Assembly (NCBI RefSeq): GCF_029537375.1
Contig: NZ_CP120679.1
Span: forward strand, 3,150,001-3,214,000
Length of the DNA: 64,000 bases
Reading direction: 5' to 3'
From: Bacillus sp. HSf4
GTDB taxonomy: Bacteria > Bacillota > Bacilli > Bacillales > Bacillaceae
How positions within the stretch are numbered: the first letter of the stretch is position 1; each line of letters opens with the position of its first letter. Shown one piece after another: positions 39,396-49,279 of the stretch. A program made the position numbers and the translations under genes. The notes beneath the pieces were generated by a model. That model ran no database searches, was not told the origin of the DNA, and saw only the letters and a program-made list of their open reading frames with translations.

Positions 39396-40283
39396 TCAGA
39401 GCCACGTTTTTAAAAAGGCAAGCGCTTTCTGCCTCATCACAGCCGTTTCAATGTGGCCGGAATGAGAGCGGAACACTTCATAGCGTTCGCCCGCGTTTTT
39501 TTCTTTATACACAGAAGAAAGCTTTTCCTCAATGATGTCTATTCCTGTGACAGGCGTCAGTTTGTCCGCTGTCCCGACGAGGCTCAGATGCGGCCTTGGT
39601 GCGATCAGACTTTCGATTTGGGCAGTGGAGAAGTGCTTGACGAGCCCCGGAACGTAAAAATACAGATTGTGGCGGTCCAGGTTTTGCGTTTTGAGCAGTG
39701 TTTCACTGTCGACTTGGCCGCACATATCAACGCATACGCTGACCCGTTCATCCAATGCCGCCGTCCACCAGGCCATCACTCCCCCCATTGACATTCCAAG
39801 CGTTGCCATCCGGCTGCTGTCCGAATCATCCCTGGCTTCTAGATAGTCGAGAGCCCTCAGGCTGTCGTACACCATCATTCCCCACATCACCCGGCCTGTC
39901 CACAGCATTTCTTTAAACGTCTCGCTTTCCGTTTTCCCGCGCCTGTCTCCGAACGCCCAATGATCGATGGCAAGCGCTGAGAACCCAAGGGATGTGAGCT
40001 CCTCGGCATATGGCGGCGACGCTAAATATTCCGCACCTTCAAGAAGCTCTTTTTTTCCTCTCTCATAACGCCCGCCGTGGGAATGGCAATAAAGCACGGC
40101 TGGAAGCGGGCCCTTCGCATGCTTCGGCTTTGCAAAATAAGCCGGAACCGGTTCCATCCCGTTTAAGTCAAGCAAAAGCGTTTCAACCATGAATGATTCC
40201 TTTTCTTCAATCCTAAGGGTGCTGGCTTGAATGTCCCTTTTTTCCGGCAAATCGCCGAGCAATTTGAAAAGGTGTTTGCGCAT
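39396..40283 (-). CDS. ytaP: alpha/beta hydrolase YtaP
   Basis: A 295-residue alpha/beta hydrolase of the dienelactone hydrolase/acetyl-esterase type. Nucleophile elbow GMSMGGVMAWW (Ser about residue 160), oxyanion region YCHSHGGRYERG, and a late FRSHSGHIETAVM with the catalytic His. It may remove acetyl or other esters from pectin fragments; this is an inference from neighbours. AAAGGAGC precedes ATG. Upstream of ytbQ. Confidence 0.8.
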   Translation of the reverse strand: MRKHLFKLLGDLPEKRDIQASTLRIEEKESFMVETLLLDLNGMEPVPAYFAKPKHAKGPLPAVLYCHSHGGRYERGKKELLEGAEYLASPPYAEELTSLGFSALAIDHWAFGDRRGKTESETFKEMLWTGRVMWGMMVYDSLRALDYLEARDDSDSSRMATLGMSMGGVMAWWTAALDERVSVCVDMCGQVDSETLLKTQNLDRHNLYFYVPGLVKHFSTAQIESLIAPRPHLSLVGTADKLTPVTGIDIIEEKLSSVYKEKNAGERYEVFRSHSGHIETAVMRQKALAFLKTWL

Positions 40284-40316
40284 ATTGGTGCTCCTTTCTT
40301 TTTATCGCTTGATTCA

Positions 40317-41567
40317 TTAATACGATTTGAAAGGGCTTTTTACCTTTTTCCAGCTGAAAACGCGAGCCTTGTTCAAAACAAAAAAGGCGGTCATAAGAAA
40401 GATAAACAACAATACCCATGGTGATGAAAAAAGGAGAAGCAGTAAAAAACATGCCGTTAAAAAAAGGCAAACCATTTGGTAAACAAGGCCGGATAGCAGC
40501 TTATAAGCAGCGGCCAGACCGCACAGCGAATGGCAGATGAAAAAGGCGTTTGCAATCGCAACCAGGGCCTCAACATTCAGAATGTGAAAAAACAAACAGA
40601 CAAAAACCATCGTATGGATGCAGAATATCAATCCTAAAGCTGCAAGCGGCTGATTGCTCTTTGACCGGTACGCAAAAAACCCGCCGGCTTGCGAAGCTAT
40701 AAGCCTGGCAACTCCGCCCGCAACCTGAAAATAAGCGCTCATACACAGGACAGCAGTCAGGACCGCAATCACCGGCAATGCAAAAGAACCGAACAGCGGT
40801 GTCAGCATGATCACAAGCTTCAACTGTCCGCTTTCAAAGCGCTCAGGATCAATCCATTGAACAGCCGCGGCTGTCACCAGGTAAATCACGGTTACCGTGA
40901 GACAGCTGATCATGACGGCCCGGGGAATGGTTTTCTTCCGGTCTTTCACCTCCATGCTGTAATTGCCGACGATTTCCCAGCCGACCAACGCCCAAAACAG
41001 CAAAAGCAACCCCCAGCCAAAATCGGCAAACTGAAATGTCCCTTCCACGAGCGGCCCCTCCCTGAAATGAGGAACGGATGCCACACTGCTCCCAAACAAG
41101 ACGAGCGCAGCCGCCGTGGAAAAGATGAAGGAAACCATCCCGACAAACGAAAGATTAAAGCACAGGACAATCATGCAAATGATGAAAAACAAAAAACCAT
41201 ATCCTGCGGCGGGGATCGAAACATCGCCTGCAAGCGAATGAATATATTCGCTTGCCGTCATTAACACTGCGGCGGGTCCGAAGCTGGCAGCCATGATAAA
41301 ATAAAAGACAGCAACCTTTTTGATCCGGGGACCGAACGCTTTTTCAGCCGCATAGGCGACCCCCGCATCATTCGGATGCTCAACGCTTAACCTGGCAAAG
41401 ACCCAGGCAAATAAAAAGCCGATGCCCATCATCAGCAGCCACGCAAAAATCGCGTAATCCCCCGCTATCTGATGAATCATCGGCGGCAATAAAATAATCC
41501 CCGATCCTAAAATAGGCCCTGTCATTAAACCGCTTAGCAACACGGACCCAAGCTTTTTTTCTTTCAT
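40317..41567 (-). CDS. APC-superfamily amino acid permease/exporter
   Basis: A 416-residue membrane protein with 11-12 helices, opening with the APC motif VLLSGLMTGPILGSGIILLPP (in pieces) where GxG marks the substrate-binding TM1. Resembles YjeH-type amino acid exporters more than importers. Start is uncertain: ATG 41567 has AAGGG 11 bases upstream, and GTG 41576 is too close. It is divergent from a LysR regulator, which likely controls it. Substrate unknown. Confidence 0.7.
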   Translation of the reverse strand: MKEKKLGSVLLSGLMTGPILGSGIILLPPMIHQIAGDYAIFAWLLMMGIGFLFAWVFARLSVEHPNDAGVAYAAEKAFGPRIKKVAVFYFIMAASFGPAAVLMTASEYIHSLAGDVSIPAAGYGFLFFIICMIVLCFNLSFVGMVSFIFSTAAALVLFGSSVASVPHFREGPLVEGTFQFADFGWGLLLLFWALVGWEIVGNYSMEVKDRKKTIPRAVMISCLTVTVIYLVTAAAVQWIDPERFESGQLKLVIMLTPLFGSFALPVIAVLTAVLCMSAYFQVAGGVARLIASQAGGFFAYRSKSNQPLAALGLIFCIHTMVFVCLFFHILNVEALVAIANAFFICHSLCGLAAAYKLLSGLVYQMVCLFLTACFLLLLLFSSPWVLLFIFLMTAFFVLNKARVFSWKKVKSPFKSY

Positions 41568-41640
41568 AATGAGCACAACCCTTCCAAGAAGCAATTTAAA
41601 ATGATTGTAATCTTGTTTGTTTAATCAGTAAAATAGATAT

Positions 41641-41670
41641 TATCGATTCCAAGATTCGAATTTTTCGATA
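41641..41670. promoter_or_regulatory. inverted repeat between the permease and LysR genes
   Basis: TATCGA (41641-41646) and TCGATA (41665-41670) with an 18-base spacer lie 25 bases before the LysR gene and 75 before the permease, a typical place for a LysR operator. Confidence 0.45.
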
Positions 41671-41694
41671 TTAGAAAAAAAGGAGATAGTTGAA

Positions 41695-42600
41695 ATGGAA
41701 ATCCGGCATCTGAAAACGTTCAAAACCATTGTGGAAATCGGAGGCTATACAAGAGCGGCCGATTATTTGGGCTATGCGCAATCAACCGTGACATCACACA
41801 TTCAGGCGATCGAACAGGAAATCAGAAAGCCGTTGTTCTACCGGCTGGGGAAAAAAATGCTCTTGACAGAAGCGGGGAAACACCTTCTCCCTTATGCGGC
41901 GGAAATGATAGAGCTTTATGAAAAAGCGAGGCACATTCCCGAAAATGACCAGGAACCGTCGGGAAACTTAACCATCGGGGCTTCCGAGTCTTTAACCGTT
42001 TACAGATTGCCTGCGATTCTTCATGAATTTACAAGCCAATATCCGCAGGTGACGGTGACATTAAAGTCCTCAACATGCTGGCAGCTGAGGGATGAGCTGA
42101 AACAGGGTAAAATTGACATCGCTTTTCTATTGGATAAGGAGCGCAAAGAGGATGACCTTCAGATCGAAAGTCTTGTCGCAGAGCCGATGGTGTTCGTGTT
42201 TCCAAAGGGACATCCATCCGGTGAGACAGCCTTTGACGACCTGGCTTTTTCCGCGAATGAAACGTTCTTATACACGGAACACGGCTGCAGCTACAGGGAC
42301 TTTTTTGAGGAATACTTGCAAAAACAAGGCGTCATAACCGATCATACGATGGAGTTTTGGAGTGTAGAGGCGATAAAACAATGCGTGATGTGCGGTTTAG
42401 GCGTCTCTCTCCTGCCATTGATCACGACGAGGACTGACATCAGCGAAGGGAAGCTTCAGGGCACAATGGTCCGCGACGCCCTTTTTTCTACACAAATGGC
42501 TTATCATAAAAACAAATGGCTGTCGCCTGCCATGACGGCTTTCCTCGAAATTGTCCGCAGGCAGGCCAAAGAATGGGCGCAAGAGTTGGCAGAAGTTTAG
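41695..42600 (+). CDS. LysR-family transcriptional regulator
   Basis: A 301-residue LysR-type regulator. The N-terminal winged HTH is MEIRHLKTFKTIVEIGGYTRAADYL in pieces, followed by GYAQSTVTSHIQAIEQEI as recognition region; residues 90-290 form the ligand domain. AAAAGGAGATAG precedes ATG. Divergent from the APC permease, which suggests that an amino acid is the inducer. It matches no B. subtilis gene I can name with confidence. Confidence 0.85.
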   Translation: MEIRHLKTFKTIVEIGGYTRAADYLGYAQSTVTSHIQAIEQEIRKPLFYRLGKKMLLTEAGKHLLPYAAEMIELYEKARHIPENDQEPSGNLTIGASESLTVYRLPAILHEFTSQYPQVTVTLKSSTCWQLRDELKQGKIDIAFLLDKERKEDDLQIESLVAEPMVFVFPKGHPSGETAFDDLAFSANETFLYTEHGCSYRDFFEEYLQKQGVITDHTMEFWSVEAIKQCVMCGLGVSLLPLITTRTDISEGKLQGTMVRDALFSTQMAYHKNKWLSPAMTAFLEIVRRQAKEWAQELAEV

Positions 42601-43001
42601 ATGCCTTCGGTATTCATCAGGACGATTCGCCATCCATCAGGATCTTCGACTGTCACGCCTTTGTCTTTCCAATATGGATTTTCCGGCGGCACTTCTTGAT
42701 ATCCCATAGCAGCGAGCCTCTGCAAAATGGCCTTGATTTCATGCGAATCAGGCATGTAAAACACGAGCAAATTGTCTTTTGTCGGTGCGGGGCAGGGGCT
42801 TCCGCTGACATGGGAAGTGAACTCCAGATGGTATTTTTCATTCGGCAGGCCGAACATCACACCGTCATAACCGGCATGTCCGGAAAATTCGCCAAGCCTT
42901 TCTAATCCCAGCCCTTTTTCATAAAAATCGATGACTGCACTCATGCGGTCTGTCGGCCGTGCCATTCTGACCTGCACAGCGGAAAAATCGGCAAACTTCA
43001 T
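42597..43001 (-). CDS. VOC-family (glyoxalase/bleomycin resistance) protein
   Basis: A 134-residue vicinal oxygen chelate protein with two beta-alpha-beta modules; FYEKGLGLERLGEF and VTVEDPDGWRIVLMN are the usual family landmarks. Metal ligands and substrate are not clear. ATG 43001 is taken as start; the GTG three codons upstream touches the AGGAG site. The 3' end overlaps the LysR stop by four bases on the opposite strand. Confidence 0.75.
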   Translation of the reverse strand: MKFADFSAVQVRMARPTDRMSAVIDFYEKGLGLERLGEFSGHAGYDGVMFGLPNEKYHLEFTSHVSGSPCPAPTKDNLLVFYMPDSHEIKAILQRLAAMGYQEVPPENPYWKDKGVTVEDPDGWRIVLMNTEGI

Positions 43002-43125
43002 GATGATCACACTCCTTTATCCATATGTTACGACTGACGCCGGCTGCTGAAACCGGCTAAAATCATGAAAAACCCTCAGACTTTGGCCTTAAAGAGGAGC
43101 CGGTTAAAAAAAGAACCATTGCGAG

Positions 43126-43170
43126 AAAAAAGGCTTCGGCCCTGTGAAATCCAGGGCTGAAGCCTTTTCT
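43126..43170. terminator. leuS terminator
   Basis: AAAAGGCTTC-GGCCCTG pairs with CAGGGC-TGAAGCCTTTT, an almost perfect 17-bp stem, followed by T runs in both directions. Confidence 0.85.
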
Positions 43171-43182
43171 TTAATAAGCCGG

Positions 43183-45597
43183 TTAATTCGCGACTATATT
43201 CACTAGCTTTCCGGGAACAGCGATCACTTTTCTGATCGTTTTTCCTTCCAGCTGTTCTTTTACTTTGTCATTGTTTTTGGCCAGTTCTTCAAGCTCTTCT
43301 TTTCCAGCATCAGCCGGTACGTTTAACTTCGCTTTCACTTTTCCGTTCAGCTGAACGACGATTTCGATTTCATCATCGACAAGCTTTGCTTCATCATAGA
43401 CAGGCCATGATTCATATGTGATCGTTCCTTCATGCCCGAGGCGGCTCCACAGCTCCTCAGCAAGGTGCGGCGCTACAGGAGAAAGCAGCTTCACAAAGCC
43501 TTCCATGTATTCCTTCGGAAGCTCGTCCGCTTTATACGCTTCATTGACAAAAACCATCAGCTGGGAAATCCCTGTATTAAAACGCAAGCCTTCAAAATGG
43601 TCTGTCACTTTCATGACTGTTTCATGGTAGACGCGCTCAAGCGTTTCACCGGCGCCTTCTTTGATCTTGCTGTTCAGCTCGCCATTGTCATCGATAAACA
43701 GACGCCATACACGGTCTAGGAAACGGCGGGCTCCGTCAAGTCCTGTCGTTGACCAGGCGATCGATGCATCGAGCGGTCCCATGAACATTTCGTACAAACG
43801 GAGCGTATCCGCGCCGTGCGTCTCGACAATTTCATCCGGGTTGACGACATTGCCTTTAGATTTGCTCATTTTCTCGTTGTTTTCGCCAAGGATCATGCCT
43901 TGGTTGTACAGCTGCTGGAACGGCTCTTTCGTCGGGACGACACCGATATCATAAAGGAATTTGTGCCAGAAGCGCGCATACAATAAATGAAGAACCGCAT
44001 GCTCGGCGCCTCCGATATACATATCGACAGGAAGCCATTCCTTTAATTTTTCCGGCGAGGCGAGTTGATTCGGATTATGAGGATCGATATAGCGCAGGAA
44101 GTACCAGCAGCTGCCGGCCCACTGCGGCATTGTATTCGTTTCCCGTCTTCCTTTTTTGCCAGTCTCAGGATCTGTCACTTCCACCCACTCTTTAATGTTG
44201 GCAAGCGGGGATTCACCTGTACCGCTCGGCTTGATTTCAGACGTTTTCGGCAGCATAAGCGGGAGCTCTTCTTCAGGGACGGGTGTTGATGTGCCGTCTT
44301 CCCAATGAATGATCGGAATCGGCTCGCCCCAGTAGCGCTGACGGCTGAACAGCCAATCGCGGAGGCGGTATGTCACCTTTTTCTCACCTTTGCCGTTTTC
44401 TTCAAGCCACTCGATCATTTTTGCAATCGCAGCCGCTTTATCAAGACCGTTCAGAAAATCGGAATTGATATGTTCGCCATCTCCTGTATAGGCATCTTTC
44501 TCAACATTCCCGCCTTTAACGACTTCTTTGACGGGCAGACCGAAGGCCGCAGCAAACTCATGATCGCGTTCATCATGGGCCGGCACAGCCATGACCGCCC
44601 CGGTTCCGTATGTAGCCAGAACATAATCCGCAATCCAGACCGGAATGTTTTCTCCGTTTGCCGGATTGACCGCGTAAGCCCCTGTGAAGACGCCTGTCTT
44701 CGTTTTGGCCAGGTCTGTCCGCTCTAAATCGCTCTTTGACTGAATCTCTTCAATATAGGCATTGACTGCATCCTGCTGTTCTTTCGTCGTAATTTTTTGA
44801 ACAAGCTCATGTTCGGGAGCGAGTACGGCATATGTCGCGCCAAACAGTGTATCAGGACGCGTTGTGAAAACGGTGAACGTTTCATCGCTGCCGTCGATGG
44901 CAAAATGGACGTGAGCGCCTTCAGAGCGGCCGATCCAATTCCGCTGCATTTCTTTAATGCTTTCCGGCCAGTCAAGCTCTTCAAGATCTTCAAGAAGGCG
45001 GTCGGCGTATGCCGTAATTTTCAGCATCCACTGCTTCATCGGACGGCGTTCTACGGGGTGGCCGCCGCGTTCGCTTTTTCCGTCGATGACTTCTTCGTTG
45101 GCCAGAACCGTTCCGAGCGCAGGGCACCAGTTGACAGGCACTTCATCTATGTAAGCGAGTCCTTTTTCATAAAGCTTTAAGAAAATCCACTGTGTCCACT
45201 TATAGTAGGCCGGATCTGTTGTATTCACTTCACGGTCCCAGTCGTACGAAAAACCGAGGGCCCTAATCTGGCGGCGGAAGTTGTCGATGTTCTGCTTTGT
45301 AAAGACCGCAGGATCGTTTCCTGTATCAAGCGCATATTGCTCAGCCGGAAGCCCGAATGCGTCCCAGCCCATTGGATGCAGGACATCATACCCTTGCATC
45401 CGCTTCATGCGGGACAGGATATCCGTTGCTGTATAGCCTTCGGGATGGCCGACGTGCAGCCCTGCACCTGACGGATACGGAAACATGTCCAATGCATAAA
45501 ATTTCGGTTTGGATTTATCTTCAAGCGTGGCAAACGTTTTGTTGTTCAGCCAATAGTCCTGCCACTTTTTTTCGATTTTTTGATGATCAAAACTCAA
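43183..45597 (-). CDS. leuS: leucyl-tRNA synthetase
   Basis: An 804-residue class I aminoacyl-tRNA synthetase. HIGH-type motif [16 protein letters not shown] (about residue 40-55), the CP1 editing domain with [15 protein letters not shown], and the KMSKS motif [15 protein letters not shown] (about residue 575). Start is TTG at 45597, eight bases after AAGGAGG, which gives the family's [13 protein letters not shown] and B. subtilis length. Controlled by the T-box leader upstream. Confidence 0.95.
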   Translation of the reverse strand: MSFDHQKIEKKWQDYWLNNKTFATLEDKSKPKFYALDMFPYPSGAGLHVGHPEGYTATDILSRMKRMQGYDVLHPMGWDAFGLPAEQYALDTGNDPAVFTKQNIDNFRRQIRALGFSYDWDREVNTTDPAYYKWTQWIFLKLYEKGLAYIDEVPVNWCPALGTVLANEEVIDGKSERGGHPVERRPMKQWMLKITAYADRLLEDLEELDWPESIKEMQRNWIGRSEGAHVHFAIDGSDETFTVFTTRPDTLFGATYAVLAPEHELVQKITTKEQQDAVNAYIEEIQSKSDLERTDLAKTKTGVFTGAYAVNPANGENIPVWIADYVLATYGTGAVMAVPAHDERDHEFAAAFGLPVKEVVKGGNVEKDAYTGDGEHINSDFLNGLDKAAAIAKMIEWLEENGKGEKKVTYRLRDWLFSRQRYWGEPIPIIHWEDGTSTPVPEEELPLMLPKTSEIKPSGTGESPLANIKEWVEVTDPETGKKGRRETNTMPQWAGSCWYFLRYIDPHNPNQLASPEKLKEWLPVDMYIGGAEHAVLHLLYARFWHKFLYDIGVVPTKEPFQQLYNQGMILGENNEKMSKSKGNVVNPDEIVETHGADTLRLYEMFMGPLDASIAWSTTGLDGARRFLDRVWRLFIDDNGELNSKIKEGAGETLERVYHETVMKVTDHFEGLRFNTGISQLMVFVNEAYKADELPKEYMEGFVKLLSPVAPHLAEELWSRLGHEGTITYESWPVYDEAKLVDDEIEIVVQLNGKVKAKLNVPADAGKEELEELAKNNDKVKEQLEGKTIRKVIAVPGKLVNIVAN

Positions 45598-45684
45598 TTG
45601 AAAAACCTCCTTATTGTGCGTACGGCTTCGTTGTTTCAAGTATAGACGGGCCTGACAGCTTTATATTCAGATTATTCTAAAATC

Positions 45685-45926
45685 AAAAAAACTCTCCCAT
45701 CCCCAAAAGGGACGAGAGATTTTCCCGCGGTACCACCCTTGTTAGCGTGCAGGCTGCACACTCACTTGATATCTTTAACGCAGAAATGCGGCAGCAGCTT
45801 ATCACTGCTGCAACTCTGAGGCGAGTTCAGAAGCGCATTTGATTGACTTTCACCAGCCGTCAACTCTCTAAACAAAATGGGCTTCTTACTGCTCCTCTTC
45901 ACCGTTCTTGCCGTAACCGTAATCTT
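45685..45926 (-). promoter_or_regulatory. T-box riboswitch of leuS (leucine)
   Basis: On the minus strand the T-box AAGGGTGGTACCGCG (45726-45740) is followed by a terminator (stem CTCTCGTCCC/GGGATGGGAGAG, 45692-45718) and a T run. The leader upstream contains GAACTCGCC, whose CTC (45823-45825) is the likely leucine specifier. Uncharged leucine tRNA would stabilise the antiterminator and switch leuS on. Confidence 0.9.
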
Positions 45927-45932
45927 ATCTGT

Positions 45933-45961
45933 ATTTTATAGAATTCTGTTCATAAGTGCAA
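45933..45961 (-). promoter_or_regulatory. leuS promoter
   Basis: Minus strand TTGCAC (45961-45956), 17-base spacer, TAAAAT (45938-45933), just upstream of the T-box. Confidence 0.6.
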
Positions 45962-46013
45962 GCAGGTTTGTATACAATGGGAATGTGCTGAAAAAAGGGT
46001 AAGAGTGAGGATC

Positions 46014-46337
46014 TTATTCATGTGGAGATTTGTTTTGCCGTTCGGAGTTCTGTACATTTGCCTGCTGTTCTCTGACAAAGTCAAAACTTCTCAATACAGC
46101 TTCACCGCCGTAGCCTGCAATAATCGATAAAATCACAAGCTGAATTCCCGAGTCGGGTTCCGCAGATAAAACAAGCAAAATAGAAGCAACCATACTGACA
46201 AGAATATCTTCAAAAAAGCCAAGGTAAATGAATCGTTTCGTTGTTCTCGGTTTCTCAAGGCGCCCTCTTTTTTTAATATGCCCGAGAACCCCCATAATCC
46301 CTCCAATCAAACAAGCAACAAAAACTTGATGCAGCAT
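46014..46337 (-). CDS. ytvB: small membrane protein YtvB (DUF4257)
   Basis: A 107-residue membrane protein with two to three helices (HQVFVACLIGGIMGVLG, FEDILVSMVASILLVLSA, IQLVILSIIAGYGGEAVL), matching Bacillus YtvB. The C-terminal tail is polar. Function unknown. Several close start codons exist (GTG 46346, ATG 46343, ATG 46337); 46337 has the best spacing to AAGG. Confidence 0.75.
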   Translation of the reverse strand: MLHQVFVACLIGGIMGVLGHIKKRGRLEKPRTTKRFIYLGFFEDILVSMVASILLVLSAEPDSGIQLVILSIIAGYGGEAVLRSFDFVREQQANVQNSERQNKSPHE

Positions 46338-46554
46338 CTTCATCACCTTCCTAAAGCCCTTATTTAGTCAAGCGACTTCAGGCCATCGAGCAGCCCCCCT
46401 AGACCCCTGTGCGATGATATTCGATACTACCAAACAGAAAATGTGTTCTGTCTTTGAAGAAAAAAAGCTTGTTTCTTCCATTATATGTGAAGATTTGGTT
46501 GATAATCTTGATTCCTTTGATTCATTTTCGAGTAATTACAATTACCTATTTTTT

Positions 46555-47748
46555 CTATGCATTGTCATTACTGTGGTGATGGGTTGGCAGCTGCTTTTCT
46601 TTCCTTCCGTATAAACATGCCGTTCCGATGCCGATCGCTAATATGGCGATCATCACCGCCAACAAAGCCTGCATGCTGAAAACATCAACCAGCACGCCGC
46701 CAAAAAGAGGCCCGATCATCCTTCCTCCTGTGGCCGTGCTGTTGACAAACCCTTGGTAAAACCCTTCTTTTCCCTGCGGGGCGAGGCGGTTGGCTATCGT
46801 CGGAACCGCCGGCCACACAAGCATTTCACCTATCGTCAGCACGATCATGGCAGCAAGGAACGCCGGAAAATGTTCCGCCGCAAACAAAATGCCGTAAGCA
46901 AACATAAAAACGACAAAGCCGATCACAATCTGTTTCAACAGCGATTCGGCTACCCGTTTCACAAAGAGGCCGATCAGCGGCTGTCCAAGGACGATCAGCG
47001 CTCCGTTTACCGTCCATAACAGGCTGTACTGGCCAAGGGATATACCAAGCTCCTGTGTGTGTGAAGCGATGGTTGAGGACCACTGGGAATAGGCGATCCA
47101 AGCCAGAAGATATCCCGTACATACGATCATCAGGGCGGCAAACCGCGGCTTCACATTGACCGTATCGGCATGATCGAGAACAGATGACTGAACCGTCTTT
47201 TCCGTCCGGATATGTTTCAATCCAAAAAACGCAATCAGGAAAAACAATGCATAGAGAAGCGCATTCGCAAAAAATACATAAGTGAAAGAAAAAGAGGCGA
47301 CAAGCCCTCCGAGGGCCGAACCTACGGCAACCCCCGCGTTTTGTGCCACATACACTGCGTTAAACGCTTTTCTTCCGCCTTCCGGCCAAACCGAACCGGC
47401 CATTGCATAACATGCCGGAAAAACAATGCCCGAACCAAAGCCGGCCGCTGTCAACAGAAGAATGTAAGCGGTCCAGCCGTGAAAAAAGACAAGCCCTGAC
47501 AGGCAGGCAAACGTCATCACAATTCCTAAAAGAACCGTTTTAAAACCGCCGATTTTATCAAAAAGAAGTCCGCCGCACAAGTTGCCGATGACATTCGCAC
47601 CGGAGTTGAGCATCAACACGAATCCGGCTGCTGTTAAAGATTTGCCCAGGTGCTGGTGAATATAAATCGTATTCAGCGGCCACAAAAAAGAAGCTCCCGT
47701 TACATTGATAAACATCCCGATGACCAAAAGCCATAATGTTCGCGGCAT
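46555..47748 (-). CDS. yttB: MFS transporter YttB
   Basis: A 397-residue major facilitator with 12 helices. The loop 2-3 motif GGLLFDKIGGFKTVLLG is a good MFS signature A, and the FPACYAMAGSVWPEGGRKAFN motif is characteristic of efflux-type members. Likely drug or metabolite exporter; substrate unknown. AGAAGG precedes ATG. It corresponds to B. subtilis yttB. Independent of its neighbours. Confidence 0.85.
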   Translation of the reverse strand: MPRTLWLLVIGMFINVTGASFLWPLNTIYIHQHLGKSLTAAGFVLMLNSGANVIGNLCGGLLFDKIGGFKTVLLGIVMTFACLSGLVFFHGWTAYILLLTAAGFGSGIVFPACYAMAGSVWPEGGRKAFNAVYVAQNAGVAVGSALGGLVASFSFTYVFFANALLYALFFLIAFFGLKHIRTEKTVQSSVLDHADTVNVKPRFAALMIVCTGYLLAWIAYSQWSSTIASHTQELGISLGQYSLLWTVNGALIVLGQPLIGLFVKRVAESLLKQIVIGFVVFMFAYGILFAAEHFPAFLAAMIVLTIGEMLVWPAVPTIANRLAPQGKEGFYQGFVNSTATGGRMIGPLFGGVLVDVFSMQALLAVMIAILAIGIGTACLYGRKEKQLPTHHHSNDNA

Positions 47749-47840
47749 TGTTTTTCCTTCTTTCTAAATTTAGTTCCTCCTAGATTCTATTCGTTCTCCT
47801 TGTTTTTTTCAATTGAAGAGAATTCTGTTTTCCTCATTTA

Positions 47841-47867
47841 AAAAACCCCTTTGAAAAGGGGCTTTTA
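47841..47867 (-). terminator. terminator after the interrupted small ORF
   Basis: On the minus strand AAGCCCCTTTTC-AAAGGGGTTTTTT: stem CCCCTTT/AAAGGGG with T run, 17 bases after the TGA at 47884. Confidence 0.75.
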
Positions 47868-48045
47868 ATATTCAGCAAAAGGATCATTTCTGTTTTTCCG
47901 CTACAAACCGCTGATGAGCGCTTTTTTCAGGTCCAGGAGCATGATGTAATTGCATCTTCTCAGGCCCGCCGCCCTCTTTGTTCCATGCGTCAACAAACTG
48001 TTTTGCCTCGGGACGTTTACCGCATCCTGCTAACGGATGATCCGG

Positions 48046-48333
48046 CTATTTCGCTTCAGCCGCTCCGCCGGGCTTTTTGCCTGTTTCTTTCGATTGAAGT
48101 TCTGCCAAAATCCCATTTTGAAACAAATCGATATAACGATTTTCTGCACTTAGTGACTCCGAAAAAACAGCCGCCGTTGCTTTTTTACGGGGTTGAAAAT
48201 GAAAATACTGTTCGATCTCGTCCCCGCTGATAATCTTTCGGCTGCCGCTGTCCGTCCCGTTTGCCCATGAGACGAAGAGCGTCATGATGACCGCCAATCC
48301 CAGCGCACCCGTCATCATGATCAATTTGATCAC
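48046..48333 (-). CDS. small single-span membrane protein, ends at TAG
   Basis: A 95-residue protein with one N-terminal membrane helix (IKLIMMTGALGLAVIMTLFV) and a soluble tail (SGDEIEQYFHFQP). GTG 48333 follows GAGGGG by six bases. The frame stops at TAG (48046) but then stays open for 53 more codons to TGA at 47884, and a terminator lies just beyond, so the gene may have been longer (see findings). I do not recognise the family. It lies between yttB and yttA. Confidence 0.6.
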   Translation of the reverse strand: MIKLIMMTGALGLAVIMTLFVSWANGTDSGSRKIISGDEIEQYFHFQPRKKATAAVFSESLSAENRYIDLFQNGILAELQSKETGKKPGGAAEAK

Positions 48334-48570
48334 TTTGATCCCCTCCCAATCAAAAAAACTCTTCCGCACTCTGCAAGAGTTTTTTCCGCTTTCCTTTAAA
48401 CATCCTACATCTTGGCTGCTCCGATCCCTCATTGTTCATCAGGTCTCAGCTTTCCTTTTTTCTATCGGCTATTTTGCCATTCATTTTATGCAGGTTACAG
48501 AAATATCTAGTTAAACATTTTTTTCATAATAAGTTAAAATATGATTATCAAAACAGAAAGGAGAGGAAAA

Positions 48571-49251
48571 ATGGAATCTTTAATGGGGATTGGATTTTTA
48601 TCTATTATGTTTTCCATCGGGTATTTGCTATTTGTCTTTATTCGAAAGTTCTTTTCCAAAGAAGACAAAAGGCTTTCAAGAAAAATCTTCTATCCTTGTT
48701 TTATCGGCGGGCTTCTTCTGATGTTCATCACTGCGCCATTTACAGATCAGCAAACATATTCCGCCGCAAAAAAATCTGAAGATTTGACGGCGGAAGTGAA
48801 AGAATTAACCTCTGAAAAGTCAAATTTACAAAAAGAACAAAAGACATTAAAACAGCAGATCAAACAAGCACAAGAAAAGCTAACAGCCACTCAAACAGAG
48901 AATAAAGCGCTGAAAAAAGAAAACGAAAAACTCGCCAAAGAAAAAGACAAGCTGACAAAAGAAAAAAAATCACTGACTGAAAAACTCGCAAAAGCTGAAA
49001 TCAAAAGCGGGGAGGAAAAACCGGAGCTAAAAGAAAAGAGCACTTCCGCCGCCGCCCCTCCGTCAAACAACAACGACAGTTCTTCGCAAAATACCGCACA
49101 AAGCAATCAAGAGTGCAAAATCAAGGGAAGCGTCAACCACATTTACCATACACCGGGAAGTACATACTACAACCGCACGAAAAACGTCGTCCAATGGTTC
49201 TGTTCAGAAAAAGAAGCCCAGGCGGCTGGATACAGGCCGCCTAAACGTTAA
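48571..49251 (+). CDS. yttA: membrane coiled-coil protein YttA
   Basis: A 226-residue protein matching B. subtilis YttA. Two N-terminal membrane helices ([37 protein letters not shown]), then a long lysine/glutamate coiled coil (about 65-150), a Ser/Asn linker, and a small C-terminal domain ending in the sunset-like motif [20 protein letters not shown]. The C-terminal domain resembles the last part of extracellular nucleases. ATG 48571 lies seven bases after AGGAG. Function unknown. Confidence 0.8.
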   Translation: MESLMGIGFLSIMFSIGYLLFVFIRKFFSKEDKRLSRKIFYPCFIGGLLLMFITAPFTDQQTYSAAKKSEDLTAEVKELTSEKSNLQKEQKTLKQQIKQAQEKLTATQTENKALKKENEKLAKEKDKLTKEKKSLTEKLAKAEIKSGEEKPELKEKSTSAAAPPSNNNDSSSQNTAQSNQECKIKGSVNHIYHTPGSTYYNRTKNVVQWFCSEKEAQAAGYRPPKR

Positions 49252-49276
49252 AAAAGCCGGCATTGCGCCGGCTTTC
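49252..49276. terminator. terminator between yttA and ytrF
   Basis: AAAGCCGGC and GCCGGCTTT around ATTGC; bidirectional, ending both converging genes. Confidence 0.85.
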
Positions 49277-49279
49277 ATT

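Noticed and set aside
40689..41264. 191-codon open frame opposite the APC permease
   Set aside because: Low-complexity Lys/Gln/His content typical of the antisense of a hydrophobic gene; no ribosome site.
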